From Streptomyces sp. PT12 (GTDB taxonomy: Bacteria; Actinomycetota; Actinomycetes; Streptomycetales; Streptomycetaceae), in contig NZ_QEST01000177.1 in the NCBI RefSeq assembly GCF_003311645.1, positions 1 through 64,000 on the forward strand: a DNA stretch of 64,000 nucleotides, in the 5' to 3' direction. The translations under genes were made by a program, and so were the position numbers. A model generated the notes under the pieces. The model made no database searches. It was not told where the DNA came from and was given only the letters and a program-made list of their open reading frames with translations. The number at the start of each line of letters is the position of its first letter. The stretch's first letter is position 1. Positions 1 through 8,208 of the stretch are shown piece after piece.

Positions 1-39
1 CTGGTGATCGAGCTCACCCGCTGCACCATCGAAAGCTGA
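1..39 (+). CDS. 3' end of an unidentified gene (partial)
   Basis: Only the last 12 codons of a forward reading frame are in the window, closing with TGA at 37-39. Its peptide end (LVIELTRCTIES) is too short to assign. It is convergent with the MazG-like gene, whose stop codon lies 10 bases downstream. It is called a gene end because the frame is open from the window edge and the next gene faces it. Confidence 0.4.
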   Translation: MVIELTRCTIES

Positions 40-48
40 CGCGCGCGT

Positions 49-408
49 TCACGCGATCGCGGTCGGCCCCGCCGCGTCAGCGGTCGGCCCCGCCGCGCCG
101 AGGGAACGCTCGGCCACGCGGTTGAGGTGGTACGCGAAAACCCTCCGCGCGTCCGGGGTGATGGTCGCCAGCGACACCATGCTCGTGAGGATGACGTCGC
201 ACAGCTCCTTCTCCACGTCGTCCCAGGTGTGGCTGGCGCCCTTCCGCGGATTCGCGCCCATGGCACCGTGAATGGCCTCGGCGACCTCCCCCGCCTCCTC
301 CTGGATCTTCAGCACGCGCAACAGACGTGTCAGCTCGGGGGAGTTGGTGTTGTGGGCGTCGAGCCAATCCACGAGGCGCGCGATCGTGGTCCAGGTCGCC
401 GAGTCCAT
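49..408 (-). CDS. MazG-like nucleotide pyrophosphohydrolase family protein
   Basis: A 119-residue protein of the all-alpha MazG/dUTPase-like fold, whose members hydrolyse nucleoside triphosphates or odd nucleotides to monophosphate and pyrophosphate. The metal-binding pattern is visible: an EEAGEV segment near residues 37-42 (EExxE) followed by EKELCD near 65-70 (ExxD). The length fits the single-domain actinomycete form. The C-terminal tail (AAGPTADAAGPTAIA) is a short low-complexity duplication outside the core. It stands alone, with 171 bp of GC-rich repeat-containing sequence separating it from the next reverse-strand gene. The substrate cannot be told from sequence. Confidence 0.75.
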   Translation of the reverse strand: MDSATWTTIARLVDWLDAHNTNSPELTRLLRVLKIQEEAGEVAEAIHGAMGANPRKGASHTWDDVEKELCDVILTSMVSLATITPDARRVFAYHLNRVAERSLGAAGPTADAAGPTAIA

Positions 409-579
409 GTGCTCACCGATTCGCGAGGGGGGTGGGGCACCGGCCGTCAGAGGAGGGTTTCCGCGGCTGGCGTGACGGACGGGTCGGACCCTACCAAGGG
501 GTCGGCGACGGGAAGGGGGGAGTGCGGCCCGGCGCCCGCGCGACGGGTGCCGCCCGGCCCGGCGCCCGCGCGCCGCGCC

Positions 580-1653
580 TCACCGTTGCTCACGAGGGCG
601 CTGGCCGGGTGCCCGCGGAGCGTGAACACGGAACGGGCGGGCCCGGGGGTCTCGCCGCTGGCCGCCTCGCGGGTCCGTCGGTGCGAAGTACTCCGGCGTG
701 CGGAACAGGCCCGCGAAGGCTCCGGGGCCGTGCCGTGCGTCCAGCCACGCGCCCAGCTCCGCGACGTCCCCGCTGATGATGGCCGTGAGAAGGCGCGTGT
801 GGCACTCCCTCTCTTCCCCAGGAGCGAACTCCTCGAGGAAGTGCGCGTACCGGCGATTGACGTCCTTCTCGTAGCCACGGAGAGCCGCCGCGTATCGCGT
901 CTGCTCTTCGCTTCCCGGTATGTCCACCACGCGCCCGGCGTCCTCTTCCGTCAGCCTTCCCGTCACGTCCCGGAACGCGAGTGAGCCGAGAACATCTGAG
1001 GGTTCCGCCACGCCGAAGTTTTCTGCCATCTGCCGAGTGATGGCGCGGGCCTCTTTGTCGCACGCGCCTTCCATGATGATTCCCAGATTCCGCGTGTGGT
1101 GGCTTTCGCACGGGTCAGCAGCTGAGTAGGACTGTCCACTCGTGCGGCGGTAGTTGATTCCGTACTGAGTGCGGAAGGGCATGCCTGCCACTTCCACGTA
1201 CCGGCGACGCGATCCATAGTGAAGGCAGTCATGCGTGTACGCGCGCAACAGGTCGAGAAGGGCCAACGTAGGACGCTCGGGATTTCTGCCTTCCATGGGC
1301 CCGTACATGGTGATGAGGGCCACCATCTGAAAATGCCGATACCCCTGGTCCGGGTGGTGAAAGCCGCCGAAGGCCCCGGCGCGCGAGGATTCACAGCCGA
1401 CCAGTACGCGCTCAAGCGGCAGCATCTTCGCCAGCCCGTACCCGGCGTACCTGTGGGTGGCGATGTCGACGCCTACTCGGAAAGGCATGGTGCCGATTCC
1501 GTTTGCCTCCCACCCGGCGAGAATCTCAGGGAGAGGCCGGAACACGTGGGCGGGGTGCCTTCCCGTGAGCGATGACGCATCGGCGCGCATGGCCGTTAGT
1601 GCCACCATTGCCTCGGCGCCGGTTACGGACTCGTTCGGGGCGAGTTGGGTCAA
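580..1653 (-). CDS. Conserved-looking protein of unknown function coupled to the NUDIX gene
   Basis: I do not recognise this 357-residue protein. The open frame runs to 1728, but the likely start is the TTG at 1653: it overlaps the TGA of the NUDIX gene (TTGA) and has a purine-rich AGGGCGGG about 10 bases upstream. The body has normal protein composition and a His/Asp/Cys-rich patch (THDCLHYG) that could bind metal, but no family motif. It has no signal peptide or membrane span. The last about 30 residues are Arg/Pro-rich and look like read-through into non-coding sequence, so the C-terminus may be truncated. The overlap implies translation from one mRNA with the NUDIX hydrolase. Confidence 0.55.
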   Translation of the reverse strand: MTQLAPNESVTGAEAMVALTAMRADASSLTGRHPAHVFRPLPEILAGWEANGIGTMPFRVGVDIATHRYAGYGLAKMLPLERVLVGCESSRAGAFGGFHHPDQGYRHFQMVALITMYGPMEGRNPERPTLALLDLLRAYTHDCLHYGSRRRYVEVAGMPFRTQYGINYRRTSGQSYSAADPCESHHTRNLGIIMEGACDKEARAITRQMAENFGVAEPSDVLGSLAFRDVTGRLTEEDAGRVVDIPGSEEQTRYAAALRGYEKDVNRRYAHFLEEFAPGEERECHTRLLTAIISGDVAELGAWLDARHGPGAFAGLFRTPEYFAPTDPRGGQRRDPRARPFRVHAPRAPGQRPREQR

Positions 1654-2111
1654 GTCGGTGTGCCCGCCCTGATGAGTTGAACGTGAGACTCTTGCATCCC
1701 CTCCGGGAGCGCATCCGGGCTGAACCACTTCGCCTCCAGAATCTCGAAGCTGTTGAGCTTGAGAGTTCCACCCATGTGCAGCGCCTCGTAGGCGACTTCG
1801 ACGCGGAGCTTATAGCCGCTGGTTACCTGGACCAGTCGCCCAGGAGCGACGTCAAGGCCAGTCTCTTCCCGAACCTCTCGGATGATGGTTCTCGGGAACT
1901 CTTCACTCTTGACCGCGTAACCGGTGGGAAGGCCCCATGGACGGTCAGCAGGCCACATGCGGTGCTTCAGCAACAGGACGTGACCTTGCTCGTTCCGCAC
2001 CACACCCGTGACGCCGATCATGAATTTGGCATGCGTGAACCATAGGACGCGCCACTGAAGAGGGCCGCGGATCAGTTTCCAGGCTCGGGCAATAAGTCGT
2101 TTCATGTGCAC
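1650..2111 (-). CDS. NUDIX hydrolase
   Basis: A 153-residue single-domain NUDIX protein. The Nudix box is complete at about residues 64-86: G-x5-E-x7-REVREETGL, where the glutamates of REVREE bind the catalytic metal and cleave a nucleoside diphosphate linked to another moiety. The N-terminus is basic (MHMKRLIARAWKLIRG) and not a convincing signal peptide. ATG is at 2111, with a second in-frame ATG two codons later. The gene shares bases with the unknown gene downstream, so the pair forms a small operon. Sequence alone does not tell which nucleotide derivative is the substrate. Confidence 0.85.
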   Translation of the reverse strand: MHMKRLIARAWKLIRGPLQWRVLWFTHAKFMIGVTGVVRNEQGHVLLLKHRMWPADRPWGLPTGYAVKSEEFPRTIIREVREETGLDVAPGRLVQVTSGYKLRVEVAYEALHMGGTLKLNSFEILEAKWFSPDALPEGMQESHVQLIRAGTPT

Positions 2112-2349
2112 CCTTTCGACAGGGCAAGCGCGAGGGCGCCTGCGACAGCTGCTTCAACCTGAACCGTAGGGAGCGGGTCACGCCCCGCTTCGCCTACTGG
2201 GCCCTGAGGCGGGCGGTCGCGGCCGGTACGCCTCGTACGGATGGCCGCCACGTTAGCGGCAGCAGGGTGCCAACTCACAGCTGATTGCACGCGATTGCGA
2301 GCGAGTCAGACGAGCAGGGCTGGCTTGGAGTGACCAGGACGACGGTTCG

Positions 2350-2889
2350 ATGTGGCGGGCCGATGAAACACAGCTGATCACTGCCGATCCCATGAAGCCC
2401 ACTGACAGGGCGGAGCTGTCTGACGCGTGGTGGGCGACGCTGACCGAATCCCTCGATGCTCTGGCCGCGCAAACGACCACCCGCGTGGCGACACCGGACA
2501 CCGTGACCATTTCTCGGGAAGTGGTGGCCGAGGTCATTCAGAAGGCGTTTCCCGAGACCAGGATTGACATCAGCTTGGACGAGTGGGCAGCGGCACACGC
2601 TGACCTGAGCTGGGCCAACCTGACCACGCCGGAGTGTTACCTGTTGGACTGGGAAGACTGGGGGATGGCTCCGCGAGGGTTGGACTCAGCCAAGTTGTGG
2701 GTCAGCTCCCTCGATGTCCCGGAAGTGGCCGAGCGAGTGCGGCACGAAAGGCGGGGCGATCTTGGGAGCCGAACCGGCAAACTCATGTCGTTGTTCTACT
2801 GCTCGAAGCTCGTTCCCTATGTCGATGAAGGGGCGGCAGTTCGAAGGGAAGCGCGTCGGCTGCTTGAGGAGTTGGAGTCTCCGCGCTGA
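2350..2889 (+). CDS. Aminoglycoside-phosphotransferase-like protein, C-lobe only
   Basis: A 179-residue protein matching the C-terminal lobe of the APH/choline-kinase superfamily. The catalytic segment HADLSWANL (HxDxxxxN type) and the metal-binding LLDWEDWGMAPRGLD follow each other with normal spacing. The N-terminal ATP-binding lobe is absent: the frame is open upstream only to a TAG at 2254-2256, and those extra residues do not look like a kinase N-lobe. It is either a short subfamily that lost the N-lobe or a decayed gene; phosphotransfer activity is doubtful. Its 3' end overlaps the convergent aldo/keto reductase by 73 bp, which argues for recent rearrangement or tight packing. Confidence 0.6.
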   Translation: MWRADETQLITADPMKPTDRAELSDAWWATLTESLDALAAQTTTRVATPDTVTISREVVAEVIQKAFPETRIDISLDEWAAAHADLSWANLTTPECYLLDWEDWGMAPRGLDSAKLWVSSLDVPEVAERVRHERRGDLGSRTGKLMSLFYCSKLVPYVDEGAAVRREARRLLEELESPR

Positions 2890-3731
2890 CGCCTCAGCAG
2901 ATCTTGGTATCTCGCCACGGCGCTTTCGTCCACCTCGGCGCCAAGGGAGTCCAGTAGCTCCCTGAGGTGCCTGGGATCATCAGAACCCACCGCTACGGAA
3001 CTGACGCGGGGCAGGTAGTACGCCGCTCGGAATGCTACCTGGAGTCGCGAACAGACACGGGCGGAATCCCCACGGAGAAAGACCTTGGGGTTGATCTCTT
3101 CCCATATCGGGTCTGTGGCCTTGCCCCCGAAGGGGCTCATGCCCCAGACCGCAGCGGCGGGTAGGTGCCACCGCGCGGCCAGGGATTCGGAGGCGTCCAG
3201 GGTGTCAATGGCGACCAGCAGCCCCGAGCGGACCATGAGTACGTCAGGTCTCGGGGTGTCGCCGTCAACGAGGCACACGAGCGGACCCGGACGCCAGGAA
3301 GCGATCCCCCAAGCGCCGCAGAGCCCTTCCCGGGCAGCGTTCGCCAGCACCCCGCAGGCGAGCGTCAGACGGTCTCGCGCCACTTCCAAGGGAAGCCCTG
3401 AGACCGACTGTTCCGGGTTGTGCAGGAAGACGAGGTCAGGCGATCGCCCGAGGTCTCGGTTCGTCTTCTCCAGTGCGTAGCGAAGTCGGCCGGGGTCGAG
3501 GGAGTGAACAGCGCCGCCCGCCGCCCCAGGGAAGTAACCGACCTTGGTGGACACGCTGAAAGGGGCCAGCAGGTCACCGAAGCTCGCCAACGTCTGGTGA
3601 GCGGCGAAACCGTGGTAGTTGAACGCTGTGTCGATCGCCCGTATGCCCATGTCCAGCGCGGCATTCAGTGAATGTCGCTGGTAACGAGACCGGTGTAGCC
3701 CGAGGACAATTCTGGAGTGAGGTTTGCGCAC
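2817..3731 (-). CDS. Aldo/keto reductase family protein
   Basis: A 304-residue TIM-barrel oxidoreductase of the AKR superfamily, expected to reduce a carbonyl with NADPH. Typical AKR features are visible: GIRAIDTAFNYHGF near residues 30-43 (catalytic Asp/Tyr region), STKVGYF near 61 (catalytic Lys), LVFLHNPE near 100 and a late cofactor-binding VSSVAVGSDDPRHL segment. The GTG start at 3731 has a strong GGAGGAAG ribosome site 5-6 bases upstream. It overlaps the 3' end of the JmjC remnant by 67 bp, so the two were probably co-translated. The C-terminus is Ser/Arg-rich (SNSSSSRRAS) and lies over the convergent phosphotransferase gene, so it may be extended. Confidence 0.8.
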   Translation of the reverse strand: MRKPHSRIVLGLHRSRYQRHSLNAALDMGIRAIDTAFNYHGFAAHQTLASFGDLLAPFSVSTKVGYFPGAAGGAVHSLDPGRLRYALEKTNRDLGRSPDLVFLHNPEQSVSGLPLEVARDRLTLACGVLANAAREGLCGAWGIASWRPGPLVCLVDGDTPRPDVLMVRSGLLVAIDTLDASESLAARWHLPAAAVWGMSPFGGKATDPIWEEINPKVFLRGDSARVCSRLQVAFRAAYYLPRVSSVAVGSDDPRHLRELLDSLGAEVDESAVARYQDLLRRQRGDSNSSSSRRASLRTAAPSST

Positions 3732-4440
3732 AATTCTTCCTCCGTCAGGATCTCCGCCACCCGGTTGACCACATCGCCGACCAAACCGGCCGCTTGGGAC
3801 AGATTGACCGGGTGGCCGCTCAGAAGGAGCCGCAACGCGGGAAGTGCCTTGGCCGCGAGGGTCACTTCCTTACCGGCCCCGACGACTTTCACGGTGCTCC
3901 CCTGTTCGATGATCTGGGGAGGGAACTCCGTAACGCACACGACGTTCTCCAGTGGCCCGAAGAGATCCACGAACGGCACGTGTCGGGCGGGCACGACATC
4001 CTTCTTGCGCGCGGCAAGGAAGTCGGCCGGGCCGCGCGATTCGATGAGTTGGACGGCGGCGTCCACCAGCTTATTGCGCTGGGTCTCTTGCCGCTCAGGA
4101 TCGGCCGAGCGTCCAGGTCACGACGGAAGAGTTCGACTTCCCGGGACCAGTCGGCCAGCCATGAAAGCCAACCCACACCGCTTGGGTTGGTGAATCCGAA
4201 GGTCATATGGAGGCTGTGTCCTGAGTCCCGGCCACTACGGCTGGCCTTGTGCCAGTAGCCGCGCGGGATGTGTATGACGTCGCCTGGTTTCATCGTCCCA
4301 TTCCAGATGACGTCTTGGCTCGGCTCGTCATTGCGGGCGGCGTCGCGGAACAGCGGTGTGGCCCGCTCCCAGACCTCCTGGAAAGCGTCGGTGCACCAGG
4401 CGGCCAAAGTGGTGTCGGCGACGAGGGTTCCCGCGAGATT
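3665..4440 (-). pseudogene. JmjC/cupin oxygenase remnant (5' truncated and frameshifted)
   Basis: Two adjacent reverse frames together give the C-terminal half of a JmjC-type Fe(II)/2-oxoglutarate cupin. The first (4440 to about 4105) carries GDVIHIPRGYWHKAS, which supplies the distal iron His, followed by SGVGWLSWLADWSREVELFRRDL. The second (about 4105 to 3665) continues as ERQETQRNKLVDAAVQLIESR and ends at 3665. Moving between them needs a frameshift near 4100-4107. The N-terminal region with the HxD iron ligands is missing: similarity stops at a 9-bp-arm hairpin at 4430-4452, beyond which a different gene begins. It is therefore almost certainly non-functional. It overlaps the aldo/keto reductase start, suggesting an ancestral two-gene operon. 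Confidence 0.75.
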
Positions 4441-4452
4441 CGATCTCGCGGG
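4430..4452. terminator. Hairpin at the JmjC truncation point
   Basis: Perfect 9-bp inverted repeat, CCCGCGAGA at 4430-4438 and TCTCGCGGG at 4444-4452, with a 5-nt TTCGA loop. It sits exactly where the JmjC remnant loses similarity and just upstream of the forward FMN-reductase gene. It could be a terminator, a regulatory hairpin, or the scar or end of a lost mobile element. Confidence 0.45.
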
Positions 4453-4497
4453 TGCGCGGCGCCGTCTCGCGCCTTCCCTGTGAGGGAGGTGAACGGC

Positions 4498-5068
4498 ATG
4501 GTCGAGGGACGTGGCGAGGGGAACGGCCTGCGCGTCGCCGTGATCATCGGCTCGACCCGGCAGGGGCGCGCCGGGGGCGCGATCGGGCAGTGGTTCGCGG
4601 CGCACGCGCGCGGGCGCGACGACGTCGAGGTCGCGGTGCTCGACCTGGTGGACTTCGCGTTCCCCGCCAGGCTCCCCGACGAACCGACGCCCGCCATGCG
4701 CCGCTTCGCCGCCCGCCGTGGACCGGGCCGAGGCGTTCGCCGTTGTCACGCCCGAGTACAACCGCAGCTTTCCCGCCTCCCTCAAGCAGGCCATCGACGC
4801 GGCCTACGACGAGTGGCACGCCAAGCCCGTCGGCTTCGTCTCCTACGGCCTGCGCTCCTACGGCACGTGCGCGGTCGAGGCGTTGCGCGGGGTGTTCGCC
4901 GAGCTGCACACCGTGACCGTGCGCGACGTGGTCGGCATCGACCTGCTCGTCGACGCCGAACGCCGCACCGAGTCGCAGGCCAGGGCCGCCACCGCGCTCC
5001 TTGATCAACTCGTGTGGTGGGGCATGGCGCTGCGGGAGGCGCGCGCCAGGCGGCCCTATATGACCTGA
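4498..5068 (+). pseudogene. NADPH-dependent FMN reductase, frameshifted
   Basis: The first frame from ATG 4498 gives the flavodoxin-fold start RVAVIIGSTRQGRAG (phosphate-binding loop). After about residue 71 the family sequence continues in another frame as AEAFAVVTPEYNRSFPASLKQAIDAAYDEW, ending at 5068. Deleting one C from the run at 4712-4714 restores one frame of 190 codons reading RRFAAAVDRAEAFAVV, the usual length for this family. Such enzymes reduce free FMN or quinone/azo substrates with NADPH. GGGAGG precedes the start. It is either a recent pseudogene or a one-base sequencing error; all core motifs survive, which favours a functional gene with an error. Confidence 0.8.
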
Positions 5069-5070
5069 TG

Positions 5071-5098
5071 TGACCCAGCATGAGAATCGCACTAGTGT
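5071..5098 (+). promoter_or_regulatory. Candidate promoter of the ABC exporter operon
   Basis: TGACCC at 5071-5076 and TAGTGT at 5093-5098 are separated by 16 bp. The TAGxxT -10 element fits housekeeping-sigma promoters of streptomycetes. It lies about 80 bp upstream of the ATP-binding gene. This is a motif match only. Confidence 0.35.
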
Positions 5099-5177
5099 GC
5101 GGAACGATGAGTTTTCGCGTCCCGCCTGGTCCACCCGTTGAACCGAGCGGACGGACATCACACAGCAGAGGATCGAG

Positions 5178-6254
5178 ATGAGTGAACGCACGGGCGGGCC
5201 CGCGATCGAAACGACGGGGCTCGTCAAGGTTTTCGGCGAGAAGCGCGCGGTGGACGGCATCGACCTCACGGTCCCGGCCGGGACCGTCTATGGCGTCCTC
5301 GGGCCCAACGGCGCGGGCAAGACCACCGCCGTCCGGATGCTCGCGACCCTGCTACGCCCCGACGGTGGCGAGGCGCGCGTCTTCGGCCACGACGTGGTGA
5401 AGGAGGCCGCGGCGGTGCGCGCCCGCGTGTCGCTGACCGGCCAGTACGCCTCGGTGGACGAGGACTTGACCGGCACGGAGAACCTGATATTGCTCGCCAG
5501 GCTGCTGGGCTACCGCAAGCCCGCGGCGCGCGAGCGGGCCGCGCGCCTGCTTGAGGCGTTCGGGCTCACCGAGGCCGCGGCCAAGCAGGCGAAGAACTAC
5601 TCGGGCGGCATGCGGCGCCGCCTCGACATCGCCGCCAGCATCCTGAACACCCCCGACCTGCTGTTCCTCGACGAGCCCACCACGGGCCTCGACCCCCGCA
5701 GCAGGAACCAGGTGTGGGACATCGTGCGCGCCGTCGTCGCCCAGGGCACCACGGTCCTGCTCACCACCCAGTACCTGGACGAGGCCGACCAGTTGGCCGG
5801 GCGCATCGCGGTCATCGACAACGGCAAGGTGATCGCCGAGGGCACCCCGGGGCAGCTCAAGTCCTCGGTCGGCTCGGGCTCGATCCATGTGCGGCTGCGC
5901 GACGCCGACCGGCGCGCGGAGGCCCAGGGCGTGCTGGCCCGGGTCCTTCAGACCTCCGTGACCCTCGACCACGACCCGGTCGCCCTGACCGCGCGCGTCA
6001 TGGCCGACGACGCGGCGGTCGGCCCCGCCGAGCGCGCCGCCCACGCGCTGGGGGAGCTGGCGGCCAGCGGCATCACGGTGGACGACTTCTCGCTCGGGCA
6101 GCCCAGCCTCGACGAGGTCTTCCTCGCCCTCACCGGCGACAAGCGCACCCGGCCGGGCGGGACCGGGGACAAGAGCGGCACGGACAACGCGAACGGCACC
6201 ACGGACGGCACGGCGAACGGCACGGCGAAGCGGAAGCAGGAGGCCACGGCATGA
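5178..6254 (+). CDS. ABC transporter ATP-binding protein, DrrA/daunorubicin-resistance type
   Basis: A 358-residue nucleotide-binding subunit of a multidrug-type ABC exporter. Walker [10 protein letters not shown] lies near residue 44, the signature [14 protein letters not shown] near 142, Walker [14 protein letters not shown] near 163, and a switch His-equivalent is in the [11 protein letters not shown] segment. After the ATPase domain comes the extra C-terminal domain of about 100 residues seen in DrrA-like proteins, then a low-complexity [21 protein letters not shown] tail. Its stop overlaps the ATG of the permease gene (ATGA), so the two subunits are translationally coupled. No regulator lies in the operon, and the substrate is unknown. 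Confidence 0.93.
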   Translation: MSERTGGPAIETTGLVKVFGEKRAVDGIDLTVPAGTVYGVLGPNGAGKTTAVRMLATLLRPDGGEARVFGHDVVKEAAAVRARVSLTGQYASVDEDLTGTENLILLARLLGYRKPAARERAARLLEAFGLTEAAAKQAKNYSGGMRRRLDIAASILNTPDLLFLDEPTTGLDPRSRNQVWDIVRAVVAQGTTVLLTTQYLDEADQLAGRIAVIDNGKVIAEGTPGQLKSSVGSGSIHVRLRDADRRAEAQGVLARVLQTSVTLDHDPVALTARVMADDAAVGPAERAAHALGELAASGITVDDFSLGQPSLDEVFLALTGDKRTRPGGTGDKSGTDNANGTTDGTANGTAKRKQEATA

Positions 6255-7123
6255 GCACGGCGACCAACACGGAGGCCCGCACCGACGAGCGGTCGGACGA
6301 GGACGACGTCTACGTCCCGGCCACCGAGACCCTGGAGGCGGTGCTCTCCACGTCCGAACGCCCGCCGCGGCCCAGCGCGTTCTCCGCGTCCGTCACATTC
6401 GGCTGGCGCGCGATGCTGAAGATCAAGCACGTGCCCGAGCAGCTCTTCGACGTCACCGTCTTCCCGATCATGATGACGCTGATGTTCACGTACCTGTTCG
6501 GCGGCGCGCTCGCGGGCTCGACGAGCGAGTACCTTCAGTTCCTGCTGCCGGGCATCATGGTGATGAGCGTCGTGATGACCACGATGTACACCGGCGTCTC
6601 GGTCAACACCGACATCGCCAAGGGCGTCTTCGACCGCTTCAGGACGCTGCCGGTGTGGCGGCCTTCGGCGATGGTCGGGTATCTGCTTGGCGACATGTTC
6701 CGCTACACCATGGCGTCCGTGGTGATCCTGGTCGTCGGCCTGATCCTGGGCTACCGGCCCGACGGCGGGGTGCTCGGCGTGGTCGCGGCGATCGCGCTGC
6801 TCGTGGCGTTCTCGTTCGCGTTCTCCTGGATCTGGACGATGTTCGGGCTGCTGATGCGGTCGGAGAAGTCGGTGATGGGCGTCAGCATGCTCGTCCTGAT
6901 GCCGATGACGTTCATGTCCAACATCCTGGTCGAGCCCGACACGATGCCCGGCTGGCTCCAGGCGTTCGTCGACGTCAACCCCGTCGCCATCCTGACCGAG
7001 GCCGCGCGGGGGCTGATGGCGGGCGACGCCGACGCGGGCGAGATCGGCTGGGTGCTCATCGCGGGCGCCGGGCTGATAGCGGTGTTCGGCACGCTGACGA
7101 TGCGCCTCTACAACCGGAAGTGA
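6251..7123 (+). CDS. ABC-2 type transporter permease, DrrB type
   Basis: A 290-residue membrane partner of the preceding ATPase. After a charged cytoplasmic N-terminus of about 55 residues come six hydrophobic spans: [81 protein letters not shown] and a C-terminal [15 protein letters not shown]. This is the ABC-2 layout, with the conserved [13 protein letters not shown] loop. The ATG at 6251 overlaps the upstream TGA by 4 bases. The gene ends where a 16-bp tandem repeat begins; the last codons themselves resemble the repeat unit. Confidence 0.92.
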   Translation: MSTATNTEARTDERSDEDDVYVPATETLEAVLSTSERPPRPSAFSASVTFGWRAMLKIKHVPEQLFDVTVFPIMMTLMFTYLFGGALAGSTSEYLQFLLPGIMVMSVVMTTMYTGVSVNTDIAKGVFDRFRTLPVWRPSAMVGYLLGDMFRYTMASVVILVVGLILGYRPDGGVLGVVAAIALLVAFSFAFSWIWTMFGLLMRSEKSVMGVSMLVLMPMTFMSNILVEPDTMPGWLQAFVDVNPVAILTEAARGLMAGDADAGEIGWVLIAGAGLIAVFGTLTMRLYNRK

Positions 7124-7219
7124 TCACAACGGGGAGCGGTCACAACGGGGAGCGGTCACAACGGGGAGCGGTCACAACGGGGAGCGGTCACGACAGGAAG
7201 TGATCACAAGAGGAAGCTG
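7108..7219. repeat. 16-bp tandem repeat between convergent genes, spanning both stop codons
   Basis: Four perfect copies of TCACAACGGGGAGCGG (7124-7187) are followed by two diverged copies (7188-7203 and 7204-7219). A related 16-mer precedes them as the last codons of the permease gene (7108-7123). The stop codon of the permease (7121-7123) and that of the convergent methyltransferase (7204-7206) both fall within the array. It looks like slippage expansion of a gene end. Confidence 0.9.
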
Positions 7220-7983
7220 TCACGCGCCCGTTGACCGGTGGACTCCGCCTTGGCGGGGCCACCGGTGGGCCGCGTGAGGTGCCAGACCCGCGCCGGGGGG
7301 AGGTTCGGCCACACGGTGCGGCTGGTGGCCGTGTAGTGGCCTCGGTAGTCCGCGAGGACCTGCTCGGCCGAGTGGTGCCGCAGCGCCTCGGCGCGGGAGG
7401 CGAACAGCGCGCGGGCCCGGCGCGTGCCGCGGTAGGCGAAGTACGTCAACGCGCCGCCCGGGCGCAGCAGATCCAGATAGCGGCCCATGATCGCCTCGAC
7501 CTGGTGCGGAGGGAAGTTGGCGAACGGCAGCCCCGAGACGATCACGTCGTAGCGGTGCCTCGTGTCCAGGTGCTCGACGAACACCTGGTGCACCCGCACC
7601 CGTTCGGCCCCCGCCGTCATCTCGCGCAGCCGGTCGGCGAACGTGGGGTTGGCCTCGACCACGTCGAGGCGGCTGCCCGCGGGGAGCCGCGGTAGCAGCA
7701 CCCGGGTGACCGCGCCCGTTCCCGCGCCCGCCTCCAGGACGTCCAACGGGCGCCCCGCCGCCGCCACTACCGGCGCCGTCAGCGCCTTTGCCAGCGCGCG
7801 CCCGCTGGGGGCTATCGCGCCCGTGGTGCGCATGTCGCGGACCGCCTCGCGCAGAAACATCCAGCTCGCGGCGGGGCGCCGGGCGCCGGGGGTCCGTGCG
7901 CCGGGGGTCCGTGCGCCGGGGGTCCGTGCGCCGGGGGTCCGGGCGCCGGGGGTCCGTGCGCCGGGGGTGGTGCGTTCATCCAT
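7204..7983 (-). CDS. SAM-dependent class I methyltransferase (phospholipid N-methyltransferase-like)
   Basis: A 259-residue Rossmann-fold methyltransferase. The SAM motif LDVLEAGAGTGAVTRVLL is near residues 79-96, the acidic LDVVEAN near 109, and the motif IV-like YDVIVSGLPFANFP near 144, as in PmtA/rRNA-adenine-methyltransferase-like enzymes. The first about 38 residues are six tandem TPGAR units encoded by a 15-bp DNA repeat; the conserved domain begins only after them (PAASWMFLREAVRDMRTTGA). The true start may therefore lie inside the repeat, or the repeat is a recent N-terminal expansion. The target is unknown; the SGLPFANFPP motif resembles lipid and small-molecule methylators. The stop codon lies inside the 7108-7219 repeat. 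Confidence 0.8.
   Translation of the reverse strand: MDERTTPGARTPGARTPGARTPGARTPGARTPGARRPAASWMFLREAVRDMRTTGAIAPSGRALAKALTAPVVAAAGRPLDVLEAGAGTGAVTRVLLPRLPAGSRLDVVEANPTFADRLREMTAGAERVRVHQVFVEHLDTRHRYDVIVSGLPFANFPPHQVEAIMGRYLDLLRPGGALTYFAYRGTRRARALFASRAEALRHHSAEQVLADYRGHYTATSRTVWPNLPPARVWHLTRPTGGPAKAESTGQRARDSFLL
7883..7972. repeat. 15-bp coding tandem repeat (TPGAR units)
   Basis: Six consecutive copies of GCGCCGGGGGTCCGT with single-base variants. They are in frame with the methyltransferase and encode its repetitive N-terminus. The unit length is a multiple of three, so expansion or contraction would not disrupt the frame. Confidence 0.9.
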
Positions 7984-8089
7984 GCTTCCGACGCTAGGAA
8001 TCCGCCCCCCACCTGCGGATCCGCCGTTCCGCCCCGGCGTTCACCGACGAAAGTAGGGGGTGGCCCCCGCGGATCGTCGAAGGGCCGCT

Positions 8090-8122
8090 GCCGATCATTG
8101 GCCGATCATTGGCCGATCGTCG
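8090..8122. repeat. 11-bp direct repeats upstream of the kinase gene
   Basis: Two perfect copies of GCCGATCATTG (8090-8100, 8101-8111) and one diverged copy (8112-8122), 87 bp upstream of the kinase start. The one-turn spacing would suit cooperative binding of a regulator, but it may be plain slippage. Confidence 0.6.
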
Positions 8123-8208
8123 GCCCGCGAACGGGACTTGATCGGAAGGGGGCGCCCACCCATAGTGTTGGGGCGCCGATCGGCGCCACGAGGGGGAGGA
8201 AGGCGGAC

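Noticed and set aside
4249-5004. Long forward frame starting upstream of the FMN reductase
   Set aside because: It crosses the JmjC remnant antisense and only becomes meaningful at ATG 4498; the extra N-terminus is not protein-like.
7108-7219. 16-bp array as iterons or an attachment site
   Set aside because: No replication or integrase genes nearby; the unit derives from the flanking gene end, so slippage is simpler.
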